Positions 34,200-44,256 of a stretch of 64,000 bases of DNA are shown piece by piece. Positions within the stretch are counted from its first letter, which is position 1; every line of letters starts with the position of its first letter. The notes under the pieces are model-generated. The model saw only the letters and a program-made list of their open reading frames with translations, ran no database searches and had not been told where the DNA came from. The DNA comes from Cristatella mucedo (lineage: Eukaryota > Bryozoa > Phylactolaemata > Cristatellidae). A program made the translations under genes and the position numbers. Location: the NCBI GenBank assembly GCA_009760855.2, contig WPIO01000063.1, positions 1,547,001 to 1,611,000 of the forward strand, given 5' to 3'.

Positions 34200-35031
34200 G
34201 CTGTTCCGGTACCAGGCAGAGAATGGATTGCTGCACTTAAGCTTCGACTTCGCCTGTGTCAGCACATCTCATCAGATGTCCATCGAGGACGACGTGACGG
34301 GGCTACTATCAAACTACTCCCAACTGTTAGAAAGATCTCTGGGAAAGTTTGCAGGTTCAAGAACAACCTTGCGTCGTAAGACTGGAGCTTTGCCAGTGCA
34401 TCAAAGCACTAGACTGTCCCATTTGCTAAAAAGAAAAGTGAAAGAAAGAACTTGTGAAGTTGTAATGTTATAATGTCGTCACTAAAATTTAGCAGAGCAA
34501 ATGAGCCACTCCGGTTTACCAGTCATTAAACCTAACGGAAGTATTTGTTTGTGTGGCACTTATAAGGTCACGTGTTAAATCCTTTGTTTATTGTGGACAA
34601 TTACCCAATGTCATCCGTTGACGTTCTTCAAAAAAAATGAACGGTGGGGTATTATTCACTCAACTTGACCCTTCTAGAGCCTACACCTAAGTACCACTAG
34701 ACGATGCGTCTCGGCATTGCCTTACTATTATGGCACACATGGGATTGTGCCTACAGCCATCTTCCATTCTTTGTTTCCTCTGAACCAGAAAACGATCAGA
34801 AAGCTATAGAGCAGCTTCTTTCGGAATTGTGGGCTGTAATGTTTTATCAAGATGACATCTTTATGAGTACAGACTGATCTCTCATTTTAAAAATCTCGAA
34901 GATGTATTACAGGAATTAAATACTGCTGGCTTAAACATAGATCGTGATAAGTGTGTATTTTTGCAACTCTCAATTGTTTGCCTGGGACAGAATGTAGACA
35001 AGCTTAACATACACTGAATTAACGACAGAGT
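34200..35031 (+). pseudogene. Element D RT remnant, X2 copy
   Basis: Counterpart of 13120-13951, including the FACVSTSHQMSIEDDVTGLL frame at 34228-34473 and the FYQDDIFMST catalytic region near 34840. A TGA replaces the Trp codon after STD. Interrupted at 35032 by element C. Confidence 0.7.
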
Positions 35032-36246
35032 TGTAGTCTGAATTATCGTTGCGAATGGCACAGAACGCTAGCCGACGTGCAAAGCCAATTTCAATGCCAA
35101 CTCCTTCCGACGGGGCGGTAACTGTCCCCTTACTTATGAGGCTAAGTAGCGGATGCGGGGGGGGGGGGTGGGAAGGCGGGCGATCGCACGGCCTGTGGAA
35201 TCAAGCCGGCTGCGTTTGACAGCTGGGTTCATGCTTCGTGGAGCCACATAGTTTTCAGCCGCTGGCGCCTTGTCGGGCTGCACAGCCTCGAAGCTCAACG
35301 GTGCATCCCACACTACCACCACTTCACAAGCCACCACCGCGTCTTCGGGCGCCGTCGCGTTTTTGACCTGCACTGCATATCCGATCTGCGCCTGGTCTCC
35401 GACCTGTGTGGCGTCACAGCCCATTTGAGTCGCCGATGAGCCTCCGACCTGATCCGCATCTCCGACTTGCTCCGAGTCATGACCCACCGGTTCGTCGAAT
35501 GCCGGCGTCACCTCCATGGCTTTCGCTACCTCACAGGCCATTGCCTCATTGCACACCACGTAGGCCAGGCAAACCGTCACAGCCTGGATCGCTGTCACCG
35601 AGTTCCACACGGTGGCATCCTGGCAAACCGTTGTCGCCCGGCACACCGTCGGCGATTGCTGATATTGGTTCTGGTTCCTTTTGTCGCCGCCCTCTCTCCA
35701 ACAAGCAATTGCTAACTGAGTGCTCAGCAGTCACGCTTTACCTACAGGGCTAGCCAGCTCTGTTACCAGAGCCTCGAGAAGCAGACGGTGGTCATCCTCG
35801 ATTGCCTTCGGCATGTTAGAATACACATGGAAGGCGCTTCTTTCCAGGAAGAGAGGCTGATATTTGTGCCAGATTGTCGGATTGAAACCGCACAGCGCGA
35901 GCCACCGCTCCGAGTCAAGCAGTCAAGTTGCGAAGTCATCGCCGAATTGAAAGTGCTCAAGCAACATTGCTGTAGGTCATCGCCGCCTCCGGAAATAGCT
36001 TGTAGTCTGAATTATCGTCGCGAATGGCACAGAACGCTAGCCGACGTTCAACACCACCAGTTTATTCTCCCTTCACACGGAGCAGGGCGAAGCACAACTC
36101 TCCTTGCCCCTCTCACCCACCGGAGTCCCCCTGACTCCCTTTTCAAAAAAATCACTAATAGCACCTCCTGGGTGCTTGCCACATCGAGAGTCACAGCCCA
36201 CTCATACAGCGATCGGGGGAAGTGTCATCAATTAAATAAAACCACA
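35032..36246 (-). mobile_element. LTR element C, X2 copy, left end deleted
   Basis: The right LTR is complete (36001-36246). The left LTR keeps only its first 60 bp, then jumps into the ORF near 35092; the junction shares CAATTT with both parents of the deletion. The right target duplication is AAAGT (36247-36251); the left reads AGAGT, one substitution away. The ORF survives as 35134-35646, lacks the X1 TAG, and ends in a short shifted tail near the poly-G run. Upstream gag codons are frameshifted. Confidence 0.85.
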
Positions 36247-36251
36247 AAAGT

Positions 36252-37400
36252 TGAAGCGATTAAACAAGAACCTACACCACGAGACCTTAGATAATTAGAT
36301 CTTGGATAAGATCTTTGCTGAGTTTAGTTCAGTACTCCTACAAGTTCTTGCCAGGTCTGGCAGTCGTCTTGCACCCCGTGCACAAACTACTGAAGAAGCA
36401 CCAAGACTGGGTATGAACGAACAATTTCGGTGAGGTTTTCGCTAAGATAAAAGCAATGCCGTCGACAGAGCTAGAAATGACACCGTATTATGTGAGCATG
36501 CAGTTAGTACAACAGCTCGATGCATCGGCTTGGGATGGTGCTATCACCAAATTTCCAAGCGGTGTTGTGCATCTGATAGCTTTTGCTTCAAGAAGCAGCA
36601 ATGAGGGAACTTACTCTCAGATAGAGAGGCACTATCATGGATCTTCGTTGTGTTCCCCCACGTTTATCTTTAAAGAAGAACGTTTATCCTGAAAACTGAC
36701 CTCGAGCCAATCGTGAAAAACTAGGAGCCTAAGAAAGGCATTCCACCTACTGCAGTGATGGTAATGTAAAGGTGGGCGGCCGTGTAGTCGGTAAACTCTC
36801 GTGGCATTGAGTATAAAATACCTGAGGATCATGCAAATGCAGATGCGTTGTCTAGACTATCTCAACCTTGCACAATCAAAAATTGTGAGCCAATGAGACT
36901 TTTGCATATCACGGTTTTTTGCATCCCTAACTGGAACATTTCAAGAAGTTCGACAATAGCTGCAGCTTGAGCCAACCCTAATAAAGGCCTGTAGTGTGAC
37001 CGTAAAGGGATGGCCAGAACTACGCCGACGACCCCCAAATCTTGAGGCATATAAAGAATTCCGCTCCGACCCCTCGATACTACACGGGTGCTTGGATATA
37101 GGTACTAGGATAATAATGCCAACTAACCTTCGAGAAAAGATTATCACAGACCTTCATGAAACTCCCATCGGTATCGTAAGAATGAAAGCAACTGCCAGAA
37201 ATAATGTGTGGTGGCCGAACATCGACGCTCTCATCGAGGCACAGTGTGGAGCATGCCATCACTGCAACGTTTTTCGCAGTGCAGCGGCCACCAATCCATA
37301 CCCGTGGATAGCCCCTGGGTTTCCTTAGGAACGTGTACATATCGACTATACTGGGTCTATGGTCTCGGCTAGGTATTTAAAAGTAGAGTGTTGTTTTATC
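36252..37400 (+). pseudogene. Element D RNase H and integrase remnant, X2 copy
   Basis: Counterpart of 15620-16780. RNase H words are clearer here (QLDASAWDGAITKFPSGVV, then AFASRSSNEGTYSQIER, 36505-36630), including the Asp of the CDAS-type box. The integrase zinc-domain frame is 36996-37328, with the same missing His. Confidence 0.75.
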
Positions 37401-37579
37401 TTCGGTCCCTTCTTCGGCTTCATTTTGACGCCGTCACCGCTTGTTGCGGGACTCGTTTCTCTGAAAGCGAGGAAGGAGGGTAGGCTGTTCATCGGCGATT
37501 GACGGGACAGAGCGAGGCAGTGCCAGAAAGATGCGGTGGACGCCACCGAATACTTTTCAACAGCACATGATCGCATTTT

Positions 37580-37768
37580 GTGTTAGCAAAGAGAAAGCAG
37601 CGACAACACCGTAGTGGCCGAGAGAATATTGGCCAAAGGAAGCGTCCGACAGAGCAACGTCTCGGCCGTGGAGCGAAGCGAAGAGAGGATCTCGGTGATA
37701 TAGAGCATTCGCACAAGCTTCTCAGCACAGAGCACAGAGGACCACTGCGAGATAGCGGTCTTCGGTGA
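37580..37768 (+). pseudogene. Basic C-terminal fragment of the 17336-18136 ORF
   Basis: Encodes the same Arg/Lys-rich tail (KRKQRQHRSG, then HGKRPTEQ-like and AKRREDL). It is joined directly to sequence matching X1 16935, so most of the ORF has been deleted here, or was inserted in X1. Confidence 0.5.
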
Positions 37769-38274
37769 GGCTATACTATCCTGCGACGAGGCGCAGGCGG
37801 CCAGCGAGAGCGAAGGGCAGCAGCTAGCTAATTTAGCAAAATCCATCAGAAAAATGGCTTGAAACTCGAGCTCAGAGTCGTCGACTAATTGGAGATATAT
37901 TAAATCTAATTTAACACGATCTCGAAGCATAGGCAAAGACTTTCAAAGAAGCTGCTCATTTTGCTAATATATTTCACAGCCAGAAGTGCTATACGACTTG
38001 TTCTTTTGGGCTTTTCGTTCTTTAAGCTCCTTACATCATGCAAAAGGTCTAAAAATCAAGTAGCTTTGGCAATTGATTTAGCAGGTAATGTTGTATTCCC
38101 ACAGTGAAAGGGGGTCATTCTCGAAACCAATTTAGACTGAAATCCTTATCTCATTCTTGAATTCGATTTTAGACTGAAATCATTATCTTCTAAATGTCGC
38201 AAAACTAACCCAACCACAGATATTCATGCCTTTTCAAGCATTTTTAACAAGGGGCATGGGTGTTATGATAACAA

Positions 38275-38450
38275 AACTAATAAAAATCATAAATATGTAC
38301 AGAGCCCTCAGAGAACTGAATCTTTATCTGGGCACTGTACAGATGCTGTATAGAACGCATGACCAAATGATTAGGGGTAACATTGGCACTGTCATCAAGC
38401 ACAACACTGTTAGATGCGAAACGCACAGAGTTAATGAGTAGCACGAGACT
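38275..38450 (-). mobile_element. L2-like 3' UTR fragment, X2 copy
   Basis: Counterpart of 18655-18830; retains GAGCCCTCAGAGAACTGAATCTTTATCTGG and the GGGGTAACATTGGCACTGTCATCA word. Confidence 0.5.
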
Positions 38451-39141
38451 GTCAGGCCAGTGCTCAAAAAACGTATTGTAATAGCAAACAATTACTTGAC
38501 AGCTGATACTCTACAACTGCATCGATATGAACCGTTCGAGAAGCATGCACGACAAAATCGAGCTTAAGATAGAATGCTAATTGATCTGCAGCAAATACCA
38601 AACGCAGACTTAAAACATACAGGCCTCAGCAAAGCAGCTGTCAGCCCTGGTTTTAATGAATATTCCGACCGCTAAGATATCGCGATGATGAAGTGGTCAG
38701 GAAAGCAGACTCACTCTCAAGTCAGTAGCTCACACCAGGCAACGGACAGAGTGCCAGCTTAAAGACAACTCAACAAGTGCATACACTCCTGGCACAAAAA
38801 AGCAGCTTGCAGTCGGTTCCATCGGTTGACAGTCAAGCCTCCAGGTGAACTACAATATGTCATCGACTCTGGGGGTACGCTCTGCAGGTCTTCCAAGCTT
38901 TTTTCTCCAAACAAAAAACTGCTATTACAGCTATTGGTGACATAAGAAGACGTGATCACGATTGCTTTGGCCTCTTATCTTCCTTAAGGTTGAAGTCATC
39001 CAAAAACTTCTCTTGCCTAACAGAGGCTATTGCATATAAATCTGCGACTAAATTTAAGAAAATAGAGCAAGACCAGCTGGAGAGTTAGCGTACGAATACG
39101 AAGGCACGACGAGAAGCCAGAATGCAACAGTAGAAGAATCA

Positions 39142-39570
39142 TTATGATAATAATAATACATTTGCTATAGCACTCTCAGAGAACTCAAATCTCTTTCTGG
39201 GCACTTTAAATTTGCGGCAAAGGAAGCATGGTCGAATGGTTAGTGGCAGCATGCTCCATGACAACAAGCACAAAAACATGATTAGAATTGACATGCACAC
39301 GGTCAGCATGCAAATATGGTTAGTGACAGAATGTACAGTGTCAGCTAGCATACGCACGCGAAGGATGAATCGCATGGACCAAGCAAATGCTGTTATAAAC
39401 AGATGCGTTTTAGCTTCCGTAAAGCAGGTGGTACGATGCTTAGCCATTGCAATTACAACTATTAGTGATATCAGAAACCATGACCACCATTGCTTTCGCC
39501 TCTTATCTTCCTTTAAAGTTGAAGTCATCCAAGAAACTACTCTCGCCTAACAGATGCTATTGCATATAAT
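39142..39570 (-). mobile_element. L2-like 3' mosaic after X2
   Basis: Starts with the (AAT)n tail and hairpin (GCACTCTCAGAGAACTCAAATC), continues through the 3' UTR repeat (CATGCACACGGTCAGCATGCA) and the C-terminal coding end near 39350-39440. It then switches at about 39450 into 110 bp copied from the 19320-19430 segment. The 128-codon minus ORF across it is a chance fusion. Confidence 0.6.
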
Positions 39571-40159
39571 TATTATCGTTGTCAAGTTCGATTAAATCGC
39601 CCAGATACGGCCACACAGGAATAACTGTATGACCGATCAGACACGGTAGCATGACGCTGGCAGAGGGATAAACAATAATAAGAGTTCGCATGACTGCGGG
39701 TGTGCTTGGCTATGTGCACAAGCACGTGCAAGTAAATGATTGTGTGTAATCTCCCTCCGACCTTGCAAGTGGGTACCAGTCTGTTTTTGTGAGTGCTCGG
39801 CGAGTGTAGGAGCATGTACGGGCATGCGTGTATGCGCAAGAGCAAGAGCGCATGTGGATGTGCGAGTTCTCCCTGACAGTGCATGCAGGCACCGTGCAGA
39901 TTCCAGCGGTCAAAGAGGGCGACTGCTGCTAGCGTAGCGCACCGAGTTTAGGCAGCCTCCCAAGCCGGCCTAAAGTCTGACAGTGCCATTGAAATTTTTT
40001 TAATTCCTCAGTTATTAAAAATGATCCAGTGAGATCGAAGCACAAAAAATGTTTGTTACCAAACAGCTTTCTGCAGTCCACAAATGACGACAGAAAACGT
40101 CAGGGGGGAGGTGGGCAGCTTCCAAGACAAGCCATGCTCACGAAACACCGAACTGAAGG
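39571..40159. other. Unannotated DNA
   Basis: Overlapping ORFs on both strands at 39582-39937 reflect CA/TG-rich sequence rather than a recognisable protein. Confidence 0.4.
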
Positions 40160-40390
40160 TCAATCCACACCCCAGCCCACATTCCCAGTATATCTGCAAA
40201 GGATATATTTGCCGACTACGGCACCACCAAGCAGGCCGACCGTGAGCAGATTCCTACGCCTCAGCAGCTTGCTGCTCGTGGCCCTCCTTGAGTTCATTTC
40301 TTCTATTTTCTTAATGTAGTGCTGGTCCGATTCCTTCAGCCGCGCAAACTCCTTCGACATGTCAATGCGTTTCATCTCTTGAGCAGCCAT
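40160..40390 (-). CDS. COA3: COA3/CCDC56-like mitochondrial protein, partial
   Basis: From the ATG at 40390 the frame encodes 76 residues. The segment HYIKKIEEMN, a basic cluster (KLLRRRN) and LLTVGLLGGAVVGKY matches the core of COA3 (CCDC56), a small single-pass inner-membrane protein that helps cytochrome c oxidase assembly: a short soluble matrix-facing helix, Arg-rich turn, then one membrane helix. The expected acidic tail after the helix is absent; the frame ends RYTGNVGWGVD. That suggests a missing downstream exon, a frameshift, or a pseudogene. GATGCAG ten bases before the ATG could be a splice acceptor. An upstream in-frame ATG at 40420 is possible but less fitting. The family call rests on pattern recognition only. 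Confidence 0.5.
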   Translation of the reverse strand: MAAQEMKRIDMSKEFARLKESDQHYIKKIEEMNSRRATSSKLLRRRNLLTVGLLGGAVVGKYILCRYTGNVGWGVD

Positions 40391-40985
40391 GATGAACACC
40401 TGCATCACCGTAAATGACATTTATGCTGCCTTGCTCAAGGCATATTGCTGCTGCTACTGCCTCTGGTGCGGTGCTTGGTAACAGCCACAGTGGACTTTCT
40501 TTAAAATCAGAAGCCTAGGGTACGACTGTAAGTGCGATTCGGTGGCAGACAGCGAACAATAGATTACGAAATAATGAGGATCTGTCGAAGCAGCAGCATC
40601 AGGTCATGGGGAAGTCGGTAAAGAACTCCAATGCCACACCAGCAGACTCAACGGCTCACTCAATTCCGTCAACAGCATTAGAGTTACTTTTACAAAGCTA
40701 AATATTTTTCATAAGAAAAATCACCGATTGCTTATTTATATAAGCTTAGAATGGCTTTGCCGACAGTGAATGTCGAATGTTGTTTCTCGTGTAAGAATTA
40801 ACCTCGGTATCCTAATGGAGCAGCACCGACCGGAGCAAAAGTCAATCGAGCAGCAACCTTTCTACGTACAGAATGAGGATGAAGCCATGAAAAACTTCAT
40901 CCTGCATCGCACTCCGTCATGGCAAGACCACTCGCAAGCGTGACCATTACAAACTTCTAGTAGCCACCGTACGTTGATCCTGCCC
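40391..40985. other. Unannotated DNA with a small hairpin
   Basis: Contains AGGATGAAG...CTTCATCCT (40876-40903), a 9-bp perfect stem with a 10-base loop. No gene recognised; any upstream exon of the COA3-like frame would lie here, but I cannot identify it. Confidence 0.4.
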
Positions 40986-40989
40986 ACCT

Positions 40990-41403
40990 CCCGACATAGG
41001 CTTGCCTACTCGGGCTTATGTGTGCTGACACTGTGCATGCTGCCACTAACCATATTTGCATGCTGACTCTGTGCATGTCACCCCTAACTATGTTATGCTT
41101 GCTGTCATTGAGTATGCTTGCCCTAACAACTCGATCGTGCTTAGCATGGATGGCACACTAGGTAAGGTGGTTAGTTTTCACGACCTCGGTCCCGAGGTCG
41201 TAAGTTCGAAACCTGTGGTGAGCGATCCATTATTGCTGCTGCAAGCAATGGTGATAGCTGTAAAGGCTCCTCTGTTGATATACAAAGGAGGCTCTTTAAC
41301 TAGCAAGATTTTTTCTTTTCTTTGCAGCAAATTTAAAGTGCCTAGAAAGAGACTAAGTTCTCTGAGGGCACTACATCAAATGTATCATTATTATTCTTAC
41401 TAA
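40990..41403 (+). mobile_element. L2-like 3' end copy A5
   Basis: 3' UTR repeats (TGCTGACACTGTGCATGCTGCC, then GCATGCTGACTCTGTGCATG) followed by the hairpin AAGTGCCTAGAAAGAGACTAAGTTCTCTGAGGGCACT and a short ATT tail. The subtype is that of A2/A2'. A roughly 180-bp foreign segment (41142-41323) splits the 3' UTR. Confidence 0.8.
41142..41323 (+). mobile_element. Candidate tRNA-related SINE with palindromic arm
   Basis: Inserted in an L2 3' UTR between CGTGCTT and CTTTGCAGC. Its head (41148-41228, 81 nt) is tRNA-like: GGATGGC and GCGATCC at the two ends can pair 6 of 7; GGTAAGGTGGTTAG resembles a pol III A box; AGTTCGAAACC resembles a B box. Between the boxes lies ACGACCTCGG-TC-CCGAGGTCGT, a perfect 10-bp palindrome in place of a normal anticodon arm. 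The body contains AAAGGCTCCT and AGGAGGCTCTTT, loosely inverted, and ends T-rich. The T stem pairs poorly, so it is not a functional tRNA. A second copy lies at about 31056-31110, reversed. Confidence 0.5.
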
Positions 41404-41901
41404 GTGTAGGCACACACAAAATAATAATAATAATGCACTTGATAAAGCGCCCTCAGAGAACTTAATCTCTTTCTAGGTGCTTCACATTTGCTGCGAAGGG
41501 ATATGCAACTGAATGGTAAGTAAAATCATGCTTGAAAAACAAACAAAATGAATAATATGGTTAGGGCTGACATGCACAGGGTCAGCATGCAAATGTAGTT
41601 AGTGGCAGCATGCACAGCCTAAGCACGCATAAGCACATCCAGGACGAATCGCAGGGACCCACTAAAAGCTGTCATAAATAGGTGTGTTTTTAAGTTCCTT
41701 TTAAATGTGGTCGGGTCAGGGGATATTCTGACGCAGGTCGGCAGGGAGTTCTAGGCTTTGGGAGCATACGAACTAAATGCACGGTCTCCAAAGGATTTAA
41801 AGTTTGTACGAGGTATTTGTAGACTGTTGGATTCCGAAAAGCGGGTGGTACGATGCTTGGCCTGATGGAGTAGTATATCTGAGAGATAGGCTGGAGCCAT
41901 A

Positions 41902-42191
41902 TGTGCTTCGATGGGCCTTGCACGAAGAACGCCCGAACAGAACCAACACCAACAGTTTATTCTACTACAGAGCAGAGGGGGCACGACTTCACTCGCCCCT
42001 CTCTCCCCACTCAATCCCCCTCCTCGCCCACGGCTGTTTTGGCCGACCCCGATGGTGAGTCCACCATCTGACTGTGGTTACCGGCCTGTCCAAACCACAC
42101 CACAGGCGGACCACAGCTATGCACCACTGGTGATGCTCCTGACAGCTGTTTAAGGAAGGAGCAGTACCGGCCTGCATATAATCAGACCACA
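41902..42191 (-). repeat. LTR of element E (3' LTR)
   Basis: 290 bp, identical in length to its partner. On the minus strand it contains TAGTAGAATAAACTGTTGG, the likely polyadenylation signal, also found in similar form in element C. Confidence 0.9.
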
Positions 42192-42266
42192 CGCTCCCTT
42201 GACCTTAAGGTCACAAGTTTCCAGCTGCAATGCGAGTAGAGCACTGTACGTCCCCTGACGTACAGA

Positions 42267-43109
42267 TCAGTCCATGACGTAGTCGGAGAACCAACGTGGG
42301 TGCTGCAGTTCCAACCGCACGCGAAGCTGGTGGCCGCCCCTTTCCTCTGTCCCAGCATGCTCATCATCTCCACCTCTTATCTGGGAGGGTGCTGGCAGCT
42401 GAGCCGGTAATACTGGCTCAGCGTCCGGAACTAACCTGACGTCCAACACATGTCTTCGAATTCCGTTCACCTCGACACCAAGGCCGTGAGTCCCTGAGGT
42501 CACAATCCCTTCCGGCCATTCTGATGTACACCACGCATCGGCTGGTTTCACCTGCGTGGGTGGGCCTCTCTCTCGAAAGATTTGCTCCAGCACTCTGGTG
42601 ATAAGGTGCACCTCTTCGCTAGGAATGGGCCGCCATAGCGTGAATCTGCTGGGCCCACAATCCACCAGCGTCAGATATTTCTCATTGTGGTAGTGCGTGA
42701 CATCTATCGCAAGACGAGACCAGGGTGCGGTGACGTCAAGACTGCCTCGCTGCCACGAAATCGGCGACGGATCCACTGATCTGCAGCGAAGACAGTAACG
42801 AACAATTCGTTCTACATCGGTTCTGCGGATGTTCGCATTAGGGTGACATAGCCTCGCCAGGTATAGCGTCCTGTCGACGCCCAGGTGGTGCAGATTGTGG
42901 AATTGCTTCAGGTCGATATTGGGAGTCGCCAAACTGACCTCGGGAGCCACGGCACCGGTACAGCAAGTCGTGAACTTCAACCACCTTTGTGGTACTCGCG
43001 TCAGCTGGTCCACTTTGTTCTCCGGCGACCTTACTAGGCTGACAGTCGTCTCCAGATTGTAACTTTTCAGGTGGTTTTGCTTCAAGTCCGTACTCGCGGA
43101 GAAGCTCAA
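42267..43109 (-). pseudogene. Element E integrase remnant
   Basis: The frame begins in misread sequence, then gives ENKVDQLTRVPQRWLK (the end of RNase H/linker in this lineage), a His-His-Cys-Cys zinc domain (FHNLHHLGVDRT ... RYCLRCRS), and core motifs LAIDVTHY and LTLVDCGPSRF holding the first two catalytic Asp. After RERGPPTQV, where the third catalytic residue should follow, the sequence jumps to the C-terminal tail (NGIRRHVLDVRLVP). The integrase therefore cannot be active. Confidence 0.85.
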
Positions 43110-43557
43110 TCACACGGTCGTTTGAGACGATATCATTGTTCGCCAAAATGTCGTCAACATACGAATCCGTGCCGGATCTGACCCGCTCATCCATAGACAA
43201 CACTTTATTTAAGATAACAGTCATTATTTTTGGTGCAACGTTAAGGCCGAAACCCAGGCGAGTCAGGCAGTATCGGCGGCCATGAAAGTCAACTACCTGG
43301 TACTTCCACAATGATGGGTCTACGTGAATTTGCAAATAGGGCTTACGCAGGTCCACGACGCTTACGTTTCGTCCCATTCGCCGCCATGCACGAAGTTTAT
43401 TACTGCACACGTCGCCTTCAGCCGTGTGGCTCGACACGAACTGGTTGAGCTCGCGATAGTCGAGGACGGGCCTCACTTTCCCTTTTCTGCTTTGGACCAC
43501 CGCCATCAAGGGAATCAGCCCACCGCACTCCCCGTGAAAAGGTTGAAGCCAACCACA
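42838..43557 (-). pseudogene. Element E reverse transcriptase, partial
   Basis: In frame with the protease but separated from it by a TAG at 43558-43560. It includes KVRPVLDYRELN, SVVDLRKPYLQI (first catalytic Asp), TRLGFGLNVAPKIM, and SYVDDIL (the YxDD box). After YGLEAKPPEK the sequence jumps out of the RT; the thumb, connection and RNase H are deleted. Related elements of CsRn1-like Ty3/gypsy lineages share these words. Confidence 0.85.
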
Positions 43558-43560
43558 CTA

Positions 43561-44256
43561 TATCCAGTCCTCCACTTCCCGTTCATATTCTACTTCTACC
43601 TCAGCCGGGATGCGATATGAGGACACGTGGTTCTGCAGCATGGGGGCCTGTACGCCTTCTTTCCAGTTCCAGTGCACGTGCCACGCGCCATCGTGGAATA
43701 TGGCAGTAAAATCTTTGTCGGAGACTGTAAGCTCGCTCGAATTTCCGACCTTTGCAATGAGCAAAACGTCGGTGGCCGGGGGAGAGTGAGGGCAGGTTAC
43801 ACTGTTTCTTTCGCCACGGATGCATCGGGTCGTTGGAGCCTCATTACCGAAGTCAACTTGGCCTTCACCGTCGTGCCCTACGCGGACGCCGCCTAGCGCT
43901 CTTATGACATCCATCCCAAGGATGACGTCCCAGCCAGCAATTATATCGGTCACCAAACAATTAACCTCCAGCGGTACTCCTCTAATTAACAAACTGACCT
44001 TACACGTAGAGGTACAGAGAGCGCGGTCACCGTTCATCATCAAGATACCCTCCCTCGCAGGCTGCAGATCACGAGAGGAGGCCAGCACTGATGCAAGCAC
44101 CGTGCGGGAGCAGCCGGTGTCGACAAGTGCAGTAGCGAACTGGCCATTTAACATCACGCCAATGGAGGGCAGTCGCGCCGAAGTCAAGGGGAACACGCTG
44201 GCGCAGGTGTTGGCGGTTCCCCTTATTCGTTTTTTGATCGCCGAATTTTTTACCAC
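43561..44256 (-). pseudogene. Element E protease region
   Basis: A retroviral-type aspartic protease: ATALVDTGCSRTVL (DTG at 44121-44113), then GWDVILGMDVIRALGG, the 'flap-ILGMD' second signature. About 230 codons follow, leading into RT. The frame is shifted +1 relative to gag. The junction region (44226-44262) contains two runs of A (TAAAAAATT and CAAAAAACG), so either a programmed shift or an indel is possible. Confidence 0.85.

Larger units (their letters stand above)
31765..39230. repeat. Segmental duplication block X2
   Basis: Direct-orientation copy of X1 (10483-19650). Relative to X1 it lacks peptide exon 1 (X1 about 10690-10910), an LTR/ORF part of element C (X1 about 14020-14465), and about 1.03 kb holding most of the 17336 ORF (X1 about 16937-17963). 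It has a run of 13 G near 35158. Substitutions are scattered throughout at a few per cent by eye. Confidence 0.85.

Noticed and set aside
35406-35753. Pro/His-rich plus-strand ORF
   Set aside because: Antisense of the element C ORF; the Pro/Arg bias mirrors its Gln-Val-Gly repeats.
39582-39937. Overlapping ORFs on both strands
   Set aside because: They reflect CA/TG-rich composition; there are no domains and neither strand is favoured.
40876-40903. Rho-independent terminator
   Set aside because: The hairpin lacks a T tract and the DNA is eukaryotic.
41148-41228. Functional tRNA gene
   Set aside because: The T stem does not pair well and the anticodon arm is a 10-bp palindrome without a 7-base loop; it lies inside an inserted repeat, so a tRNA-related SINE is more likely.
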